64,000 nt of DNA from Sorangium cellulosum (GTDB lineage: Bacteria > Myxococcota_A > Polyangia > Polyangiales > Polyangiaceae), in contig NZ_CP012670.1 of the NCBI RefSeq assembly GCF_004135735.1, positions 8,200,501 through 8,264,500 on the forward strand. Direction: 5' to 3'. The translations under genes and the position numbers were made by a program. Every line of letters begins with the position of its first letter. Position 1 is the stretch's first letter. Under the pieces are notes generated by a model. It saw only the letters and a program-made list of their open reading frames with translations. It had not been told where the DNA came from and did no database searches. Shown piece by piece: positions 52,521 through 61,800 of this stretch.

Positions 52521-54305
52521 TTACGCGCCGGCCCGGGCGCGGCGCCTGCGGCTGGCGAGCAGGAGGAGCCCGAGGCCGAGCGCGCCGAGGCGGGCCGGCG
52601 AGCTCTCGGAGGTCGCGCCCGCGCGGCACGCGCACGAGGAGTCCGGCTTGTCCACCGGGCTGCCCCCGTTGCTGCCGCCGCCGTTGCCGCTGCCGCTGCC
52701 GCTGCCGCTGCCGTCCCCCGAGCCGGTGGAGAGCGTCCCGGGGTCGTCCGGGATCAGGCCCCCCTCGTCCGGCCCCCCGCTCGCGGTCGTCGCGCCCGTG
52801 CCGATGAACACGGGCTCGCCGCAGTGCCCGTTGATGCAGGCGGCGTTGCCGGGGCAGACGACGCCCGCGCACGCGTCGACGCAGCTCCCGGCCTTGCAGT
52901 ACTGCCCTTCCGGGCAGCTCTTGTCCTCGCAGCCGGCGTCGACGCAGCGGCCGCTCTCCGTGCACACCGTCCCGTCGGGGCAGGCGCGGCACCCGCAGTG
53001 CGACTGGCAGACGCCGCGCTCGCAGACGTTGCCCTCGCCGCACTCGACGGCGGCGCAGAGGTCGACGCAGCGCCCGAGCTGGCATTCCTGGTTCGCGGGG
53101 CAGACGACGCCGTCGCACCCGCCCACGCAGGCGCCGCCGACGCAGACCTGGCCGCCCTCGCACACCACGCCCGCGCAGGCCGCCTCGACGCACTTGCCCT
53201 CGTCGCAGACGAGGCCGTCGTCGCAGATGAACTCGCCGCGCCCGCACACGGGCACGCAGCTCCCGCGGTTGCACACGAGCCCGTCCTCGCAGAGCCCTTC
53301 GCCGTTGTCCACCTCGCCGTCGCAATCGTTGTCGATGTTGTCGCAGCGCTCGCGCTGCTCGCCGGGCTCCAGGACGTTGAGGCACTCGGTGTCGCCGTCG
53401 ATCGCGCAGCCCGTCCTCCCCACGGCGCAGGCCCCCTTCAGGCCCGTGTCACAGACCTGGCCGCCGCCCTGACAGGTCACCCCCGTGATGAAGTAGACGA
53501 AGTCGTTGAAGTCGCCGTCGTTCTGGTATCCGCCCTGCGACCCGCGCCAGTCCGTCTCGGTCACGGGCAGATCCTCGAAGGCGACATAGAACGCGTCGGG
53601 CGTCGCGGTCGACGGGTAGATCAGCGTGGTCACCCACGGCTCGCGCGGCGTGCAGCCCGTGCAGACGGTGTTCAGCTCGCGCTGCGAGAACTTCGTCTGG
53701 GTGCAGTAGGTGCCCATCTTGCCGATCAGCGCGAAGCCGACGAGGCCGCCCTCGTACCGCGGATCGCTGCGGATGTCCGCCGCCGAGAACTGCCTCGGCG
53801 TCCAGGTGTGCTGCCCCGGCTGGGTCTCGTTCTCCATCGTGGCCAGCGGGCAGAAATCCTGGTCCCGGCAATCGAACGCCTCGCTCGGGTCATCGGGGAT
53901 GAGCTCGTAGATCTCGTTGTCCGGCGGGCGCACGCCGCTCGCGGTCGCGTTGTACCAGCCGAACGCGACCTTGCACCCGCCCCCGCGCAGCACCAGCTCT
54001 CCGGTGAACCCGCAGAGCGGCGAGAAGACGCCCGGCTCCGTGCCCGCGTCGGCCACGGGATCGATGTCCTCCCCCCGCTCGTCGAAGAGCCCCTCGAGCG
54101 TGACGGCGTGCTCCGGGAACCCCCGGCCCGTCACGAGGCCAACCTCGTTCTCGGGGACCGGCTGGGGCAGCGTCGTGCCGTCGAGCTGCTCCACCGCAGC
54201 GCGCGCGGGCAGGGCCCCCGCGAGCGGAGCGAGCGAGAGGACCAACGAGAGCGCGGCTCTGACCGCGCGACGGCGAGATGTGATGAAGCAAGGCGTGTGC
54301 GGCAT
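52521..54305 (-). CDS. Secreted Cys-rich protein with DUF4114 and MYXO-CTERM tail
   Basis: 594 residues from the ATG at 54305. Signal peptide to about residue 37 (AVRAALSLVLSLAPLAGALP, then ARA). A first domain of about 250 residues carries FGWYNATASGVRPPDNEIYE and ends with GDFNDFVYFITGV, the DUF4114 calcium-type motif. It is followed by CDNIDNDCDGEVDNG, the MopE-type repeat, and about 12 short Cys-rich repeats (CEDGLVCNRGSCVPVC, CPANQECQLGRCVDLC). A GSGSGSG linker leads to SSCACRAG, a hydrophobic helix and SRRRRARAGA: MYXO-CTERM. It is a surface protein, perhaps for adhesion; the partner is unknown. Confidence 0.85.
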   Translation of the reverse strand: MPHTPCFITSRRRAVRAALSLVLSLAPLAGALPARAAVEQLDGTTLPQPVPENEVGLVTGRGFPEHAVTLEGLFDERGEDIDPVADAGTEPGVFSPLCGFTGELVLRGGGCKVAFGWYNATASGVRPPDNEIYELIPDDPSEAFDCRDQDFCPLATMENETQPGQHTWTPRQFSAADIRSDPRYEGGLVGFALIGKMGTYCTQTKFSQRELNTVCTGCTPREPWVTTLIYPSTATPDAFYVAFEDLPVTETDWRGSQGGYQNDGDFNDFVYFITGVTCQGGGQVCDTGLKGACAVGRTGCAIDGDTECLNVLEPGEQRERCDNIDNDCDGEVDNGEGLCEDGLVCNRGSCVPVCGRGEFICDDGLVCDEGKCVEAACAGVVCEGGQVCVGGACVGGCDGVVCPANQECQLGRCVDLCAAVECGEGNVCERGVCQSHCGCRACPDGTVCTESGRCVDAGCEDKSCPEGQYCKAGSCVDACAGVVCPGNAACINGHCGEPVFIGTGATTASGGPDEGGLIPDDPGTLSTGSGDGSGSGSGSGNGGGSNGGSPVDKPDSSCACRAGATSESSPARLGALGLGLLLLASRRRRARAGA

Positions 54306-54560
54306 GTCCGACACTCTACACCTCCTGGAGAGCTCGGGGTGTATAAGATTCCACAGCTCCGCACCGCCGTAATTGTGCAGTACTGTTGCTCTCATGCCGC
54401 TGCGCGTATCGCGCTTTGACGCAATCCGTCAGCCGGGTACACCGCCGTTCGTTCTGACGGGACGTGTCGCTTGACTTCCGCGCGCTCGGCGCCGGCGTGC
54501 CCCCCGCCGGCCACGGTCGAGCGGCGATCGCGATCCCCGGCGGGGCAGGCGCGCGGGATC

Positions 54561-55664
54561 CTACTCGGCCGTGGCGGCGGGCTCCTGGCGCAGGACGGCC
54601 CAGACGAACTCCGGGATGAGCGCGAGCGAGTACGGGTCCTGTGTGACGCCGATGAGGCCGCTGATGAACTCCATCGAGTGCTCCCGGCGGTGCGCGTCGA
54701 TGAACCGCAGCGGCGCGCTGGTCAGCCCCGGCGGGAGCTGCGCGAGCCCCGGCCCCTCCGGCCGGGCCACCGCCGCGAGCGGGCTGCGCGGGGCCTCCGC
54801 CGCCTGCCACCGTTCGAGCCAGCCGTCGATATACGGGCTCGGGATGAAGTGGTCCGCGGGGAAGGCGCGCAGGTAAGGGAAGAGCACGTGAATCCAGCCC
54901 GTGAGCTCGTCCGCGGCGTTCTCGTAGCGGAAGAAGGAGCGCCAGAACGCGGGGTCCTGATGCCCCTCCGCGGCGGCGGTGATCCGGTCGAGCACGGGCA
55001 GGAGCGCGCCGGTCCAGCGCTCGGCGCCGAACGAGTCGAATGCTTCCGCGCGGGCGCGTACGGAGCGCCAATCCTCGGCCGTGCCGAGCAGATAAATGCG
55101 GGGGATCCCGCGGCTCGAGAACACCATGTCGGCCGGGAAGGGCGGCGTCCACTCGAAGTGCGGCGCGAACGGGGTCGTCACGGCGAGCTCCGAGGCCACC
55201 TGCTCGACCGGCCCCGTGGTCGAGAAGCGGGCGGTCACGTGCTCGGCCAGCTTGCCGACCCGCGCGGCGATCTGGGCGGAGAGCTCCTGGAACGAGGCGG
55301 GCCACGGGTTCACCTGACCGAGGGTGAAGTCCGGCCGATCGAGCGTCAGCGCGAACTCCCCATCTTCCTGGAGGACCTGACGCCGCTGCTCCTCGTGCGC
55401 GGCGATGTGGAGCGCGAGCCCCCGCGCCAGGCAAAGCCAGATCACGTCGGGCGAGAGCACGAGCGGATAGCGCTGGGTGAAGGCCATGGTCGCCGCCTGG
55501 ACGAGGGGGTGCACGTCCGTGCGCCCGACGAGCGGCAGCCGGTGGCGATAGGCGGCCTCGATCGGCGAGACGAGCAGGCTCTGCACCGCCTCGGCCTCGT
55601 CGAACGCGGGCAGCGGCGTCGTCGAAGGCTCGACCTCGGCGACGGCGATGGTTGTAATGCTCAT
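54561..55664 (-). CDS. DUF4419 family protein
   Basis: 367 residues; AGGACAGGGAACC precedes the ATG. It reads VHPLVQAATMAFTQRYPLVL, SPDVIWLCLARGLALHI, VNPWPASFQELSAQIAARVG, DMVFSSRGIPRIYLLGTAED and FWRSFFRYENAADELTGWIH, the DUF4419 pattern found across bacteria and fungi. Function unknown. No signal peptide or membrane helix, so it is probably cytoplasmic. It is divergent from the giant gene across 174 bp. Confidence 0.88.
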   Translation of the reverse strand: MSITTIAVAEVEPSTTPLPAFDEAEAVQSLLVSPIEAAYRHRLPLVGRTDVHPLVQAATMAFTQRYPLVLSPDVIWLCLARGLALHIAAHEEQRRQVLQEDGEFALTLDRPDFTLGQVNPWPASFQELSAQIAARVGKLAEHVTARFSTTGPVEQVASELAVTTPFAPHFEWTPPFPADMVFSSRGIPRIYLLGTAEDWRSVRARAEAFDSFGAERWTGALLPVLDRITAAAEGHQDPAFWRSFFRYENAADELTGWIHVLFPYLRAFPADHFIPSPYIDGWLERWQAAEAPRSPLAAVARPEGPGLAQLPPGLTSAPLRFIDAHRREHSMEFISGLIGVTQDPYSLALIPEFVWAVLRQEPAATAE

Positions 55665-55838
55665 GGTTCCCTGTCCTCTTTGCCCGGCGCGACGGCCTCA
55701 CGCTTCATCGCGGTCCTGTCGTAACACGGGGGCGCCGCTCGGAACAACTCGGCCCGGGTGGGATGGAACGGAATCCCTCGCCGGCGCGCGCGGGTGGAGG
55801 CGCTTGGCGCCGCGTGCATTTCGGGGCAAACATGGGTC

Positions 55839-58800
55839 ATGCGCAGGTCTTCGAGCAGTCGTTCGCCGTCGCCGTCCGCAGGCGCTCGTTCATCGCTGCG
55901 AGCTCAGGTGAAGAGCGCGGGCAACTTCGCGCATCCGTCGTCCGGCACCAGCAGCCCGACCGGCAGCACGGCCGCCCCCGGCGCCTTGAACCAGGCCGCG
56001 GCCCCGAGCCCGACCCCGAAGCCGAGCGCGGCCTCGGGCTGGGATCCCGTCACGCGGAAGGCGGTCAACACGGCGAGCTCCCCCGGCGCGACGTCCACGC
56101 CGAGCACCACGCCGCACACGACGGCGGGGAACCCGTCCGGGAGCACGACGGCCGGCAATCCTGGGTCCAGCATGGGGCAAGCGCCCACGAGCGCTTCCGC
56201 TTCGGCACACCCAGCGCCGAGGGCGCCTGCGTCTCCGGTCGATGTCCCGCGGGCCCAGCCCGCTGCGCCGAGTGCGCCTGCGTCTCCGGTCGATGTTCCG
56301 CGGACCCAGCCCGCTGCGCCGAAAGCGCCCTCATCTCCGGTCGATGTTCCGCGGACCCAGCCCGCTGCGCCGAGTGCGCCTGCGTCTCCGGTCGATGTTC
56401 CGCGGACCCAGCCCGCTGCGCCGAAAGCGCCCTCATCTCCGGTCGATGTTCCGCGGGCCCAGCCCGCTGCGCCGAGGGCGCCCACGCCTCCGGTCGATGT
56501 CCCGCGGGCCCAGCCCGCAACGCCGAGTGCGCCTGCGTCTCCGGTCGATGTTCCGCGGGCTCAGCCCGCTGCGCAGAAGCCGCCCACTTCTCCGGTCGAT
56601 GTTCCGCGCACTCAGCCCGCTGCGCCGAAGGCGCCCTCATCTCCGGTCGATGCTCCGCGGGCCCAGCCCGCTGCGCCGAAAGCGCCCTCATCTCCGGTCG
56701 ATGCTCCGCGGGCCCAGCCCGCTGCGCCGAAAGCGCCCACTTCTCCGGTCGATGCTCCGCGCACTCAGCCCGCTGCGCCGAAAGCGCCCTCATCTCCGGT
56801 CGATGCTCCGCGGGCCCAGCCCGCTGCGCCGAAAGCGCCCTCGTCTCCGGTCGATGCTCCGCGGGCCCAGCCCGCTGCGCCGAAAGCGCCCTCGTCTCCG
56901 GTCGATGCTCCGCGGGCCCAGCCCGCTGCGCCGAAAGCGCCCTCGTCTCCGGTCGATGCTCCGCGGGCCCAGCCCGCCGCGCCGAAAGCGCCCTCGTCTC
57001 CGGTCGATGCTCCGCGGGCCCAGCCCGCCGCGCCGAAAGCGCCCTCGTCTCCGGTCGATGCTCCGCGGGCCCAGCCTGCTGCGCCGAAAGCGCCAACTTC
57101 TCCGGTCGAGGCTCCGCGGGCCCAGCCCGCTGCGCCGAAGCCGCCCACTTCTCCGGCCGATGCTCCGCAGGCACAGCCCGCTGCGCCGAAAGCGCCCACC
57201 TCTCCGGTCGATGTCCCGCGGGCCCAGCCCGCTGCGCCGAAGCCGCCCACTTCTCCGGCCGATGCTCCGCAGGCCCAGCCCGCTGCGCCGAAGCCGCCCA
57301 CTTCTCCGGCCGATGCTCCGCAGGCCCAGCCCGCTGCGCCGAAGCCGCCCACTTCTCCGGCCGATGCTCCGCAGGCCCAGCCCGCTGCGCCGAAAGCCAG
57401 CGAGGCATCCGACAAGGCCGCGGCGAAGAACGGCGCGTCGACCCAGACCTCGACCACGACGGGCCAGAGCAGCGCAAAGACCGATGCGCAGAGCTCGCCG
57501 CCGGAAAAGCCCGCTGCGACCCCGCAGGGCGCGCCCGCCGGATCCTCAACCCCCCAGACGAAGACCGCCGGGCGCGACTCCCCGCCGCCCGGGCCCGAGC
57601 GCCCAGCGCCGCAGCCAGGGGGCTCGTCGACCACCACGACGACCTCCTCCAGCCCGCGCGGCCAGGTGACGTGGATCGCGGACAAGGCCGTCAAGGAGTC
57701 CAGCTTCCGGACCGACACGCGCAGGGGACAGCGCAACCAGGCCAAGCGAGGTGCCCCCACGATCGCCGACGTGCTGAACAGCGGCGGCTTTCCCAGCGAT
57801 CCCGCGAAGGCGAAGCAGGAGATCGGAAGGCGATTCCCCAAGGGATCGCTGCTCAGCGACGACGAGTGGAGCGCCTTCGAGCAGCTCTCCACGACCCCCG
57901 AGGGACAGCGCTGGCTCAACGCCTCGGGCATGCTCACGCACGACCAGGTCGAGAAGTACCTGTCGGACGACGAGCGCGACAACCCCGAGAGGTTCCGCGG
58001 CTTCCACCAGCTCCACAAGGCGAGCAAGGTCGTCCTCGCGAGCTACGTCGCGCGACAGCGGAACGGCGGCCAGGGTGGACAGCGGTTCAAGGGCACTCCC
58101 CCGGAGGCGATCGCCCTCTCGATGGAGGCGCGGCACACCCCCGACCCGGCGAGGAGAGAAGAGCTCAAGAACGAGATCGATCAGAACATCACCGCAGAGT
58201 GGGCGAAGACGCTCGAGTACACCGATCTCAACGACGACGCCATCACGGCGATCGAGCACGGCGCCGTGGCGGACCCGACCGACCCGGACACGAAGCTCTC
58301 GACGGACGAGGTCCGCGACAGGCACCTGCAGGCGACGGAGGTGCTCAAGAACATCTTCCACCTGCTCCAGGAAGGCGCCGAGATCTACGACGCCAGCGAA
58401 GGACGTCACGTCCCGCTCCGCGACGTGCCCGTGGCGAAGCTCCTGTCGCACGGCGGCCGTGTCAACATCCAGATCCCCGCGGGCAGCCCGCCGCACGCGC
58501 TGCCCGACCTCCTCGGCATCACCGACAAGGACGGCAACCCGACGACCGGCGTGTTCAAGCGCGCCTTCGGGACGCACCATGTCGCGCTCGGCAAGAAGAA
58601 GTTCAAGGAAGAGGGGGGGCACGTCGCCGCGATCAAGTCCAAGCTGGACGACACCAGGCTCCACGGCATGAACCTCGCCATCGGCGGGATCGGCCAGAGG
58701 GACTTCAACGGCGATGTCATCCTGCCCGACGGCGCGCACGGACACATCTTCATCGGCTACCGGCCGCCGAAGAAGGACAGGCCGGGAGCGCTCCAGATCG

Positions 58801-61800
58801 GCATCGAGACCACCGGGCCTCACGCGCCGAGCACCGTCGGCTACATCCACAACTGGCGCTCCACGGAGAAGACCGCCAACCCCGTCTCCAGCGTCGGCGG
58901 CCTCAAGCAGGACAAGATCGGCGACGAGCGGATCAAGAACGCGCGCACCGTCGACCTGAACAAGCTCGGGGACGACTGGGAGAGCACCCTCAAGGACCGC
59001 GCGGACAGGTTCGAACAGGACCTGAAGGACAATCCCAAAGAGGCGATCGGCAAGCTCGTCGGCCCGCGCGAGCTTCCGCAGGACGCCCCCCGGGATGCCG
59101 GGACGCGCGCTTCCGAGGAGCGGCCGGGCGGGTCCGACCACGATCCGCGGGACAACGACCCCCGCGATCCGCCCGGCGATGCGCCCGGCGCGACGCAGGC
59201 GCCCGCGGGCAACGTGACGGGGAGCCAGCCCAGGCAGGCTCCGGCGCCGCCCGGCGATGCGCCCGGCGCGACGCAGGCGCCCGCGGGCAACGTGACGGGG
59301 AGCCAGCCCAGGCAGGCTCCGGCGCCGCCCCTGGCTGCCGCCCCCGCGAGCGACGGCTCCACGGCCCCGAAGGGCGGGCTCTTCGCCACCGCGCCCGAGA
59401 CCGCCGCCGGAGACGCGACCGAGGACTCCACGGCGGACACCAGGGCCCAGGCCGAGGCGATGGAGGTGCTGAAGCAGCAGGAGACGCTCAGGATCTTCAT
59501 CCCCCGGGCGCGCGGCAACGGCCATCAGGGCAGCTCGGTGCAGCTCATGACCAGGCTCGCCCAGCTCGGCTTCTCGGGCGAGTTCGACGTGATCTACGAC
59601 GACACGGAGCCCAGGACAGAAGAAGACAGGAAGGAGTACGGCTCGAACCCGAAGAAGCTCGAGAGCCTCCTGCCAGGCTTCAAGGCGGGTGGCCCCCCCG
59701 TCCAGCGCCTCGAGACGCTCGGGCTCAAGGTCAACGTCATGGGCCTCGAGACGTTCGAGGCCCGGTCCGACCGGAAGCCAGCGAAGTACGGGCTCACCGG
59801 CGCCGTGGACAACCACCACAAGCCGAAGGACATCCTGACCAAGCTCGGTGTCGACGTCTTCGCGCAGCTCCAGCCCATGGACTGGAACCGCGAGAGCGGC
59901 AGGCGGGGGATCACCTACAGGGACAGCGAGGGCAATGAGCGGTTCCACGAGGCCCTGGCCCTCTCCGACCTGGGCTACATCTACGACACCACGCCCCCGG
60001 CCGACCCCAGGGCGATGATCAAGGACGAGCTCGCGAAGAGCGGCACCGAGGCCAAGGAGGCCGGCGTCCTCGCGTTCCTCGATCAGACCGACACGAGAGA
60101 CGCGCACACCATGGTCGTCTACGGGCTCGGCACGGCGACCGGGCCGCGAGCGCCCGTCCTCGAGCTGTTCAACCTCATCACGGGGGTCCTGTACGCCCAG
60201 GATGACAAGGACGCAGGGACGGACCTCAAGGACAAGGGCGCGATCATCGGGGCGGCTGGCTGGGTGAACCAGGACGAGATCGCCACGCTCAAGAAGATGC
60301 TCGACGGCGAATGGGAGGGCGGCCTCCGGCTCCTCGTCGACAGCGAAGACAGCACCTGGCGGGGCGACTACGAGGAGCTCATCGCGCGCCTGAAGAGCAA
60401 GCTCTTCGACGGCGAGACCCCGCGCGTGCGCGTGATCAACGTCGAGGAGCCGGGCGCGGCCGAGAGCATCAAGAACGTCGGCCCCGGCCAGGTGCTCGTG
60501 GTCGAGTTCTCGCCGGGCCGCCTCCCCATGCCCGTCTTCGAGCACCTCCGCTCCAGGACGTCCCTGCCCAACGGCTTCGAGAGCGTCAACGGCATGGACA
60601 AGGAGCGGCAGAACAAGCCCTATTTCCATGTCGCGAGCGAGGTCAGCAACAGGTTCCCGGGATCGGACAAGCTCGACGGCGTGCCCGGCGCGGATGACAT
60701 CGCGAAGGAGGCCGTGCGCGTCGGCGAGATGCTCCAGGGCCGCAAAGGCGTCGATCCCTGGAAACGAAACTACAGCGACAACGACCGGGACGGCATCTTC
60801 GAGGCGGTATCGCGCCTGGATCCGCCCCTCGTGCTGAAATCCCCCAGAAAGGAGGGCCGCAACGTCACGATCAAGCTCGGCAGCGGCGGGGTCATCGGCA
60901 CAGGAGAACCCAAGGTCAAGGGCAAGTACGACACCAGGCCCCGCGACAAAGCCTACACATCGACCGAGCTCCAGAAGCTTTATGATGACAACAAAGATGA
61001 CCTCATCAAGCCCAGGCTGCGGCAGGACGATCCCGACCGGATCATCGGGCGGTACATCAACGAGGCGCAGAAGCCCGACTCGGCGCTGAGCAGGTATTTC
61101 GAGGCGCTCAAGGAGCGGTCCAGGGCCAAGGATCAGGTGAAGCTCGCCTTCACGGAGCTCGTCAAGGTCGAGAAGGCTCCTCCCCCGCCGCCCGTCGAGG
61201 GCGACGGCATGGCGACCGCACCCGAGGCCGCTGCCTCCACCGGAGAGGGCAAGGAAGAGCTGTCCGGGGGCGGCGACCCCTCCGCGCCCCGCGAGGCCCC
61301 GGCCCCCTCGGAGGCAGCCGGCGCCGCCGCCGACCAGACCGCGACGGCCGAGGACGGGGCGCAAGGCCTCGGGCCGTCGCCGGCGGCGCAGGACCTGTCG
61401 CGGGCCGGGCTGACCGACAGGGGGATGGAGCGCGGCCTGCGGGGGAGCGCCCTCGAGGAGTATATCCAGCGTGCGCGGGCGACCGGCGACACGGATCCGA
61501 CCAGCTACCTGAAGTCGCTGGTGGACGATATCGACAGCATGCCTCCTGGATTCAAGGCCAGGGCCAAGGAGCTGCTCGAGCACCCCGGGCGGCTCCAGCA
61601 GCAGGACTTCGCCATCTGCGGGCTCGCGGCCATCGCCGAGGCGGCCCTGCACAACAACCCCATGAAGGCCATCGACGTCTTCAGGTCGCTGTTCGCGTCG
61701 ACGCCCTTTCCGCTGGAGTCGGGCGGGACCCTCCGCGTCACGCCCGGCCAGGACGAGGTGGCCCGGGGGAAGGACCCGAAGCGCAACGTCTTGCTCGGGG

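Noticed and set aside
56211-57380. CRISPR array
   Set aside because: The 51-bp units are contiguous without variable spacers, and they code an in-frame peptide repeat.
55763-59938. A 1,391-codon plus-strand frame over the 51-bp array
   Set aside because: It is open because the repeat lacks stops in all frames. Beyond the array it turns into Arg/Gln/His-rich sequence with no domain, whereas the neighbouring frame continues with sense.
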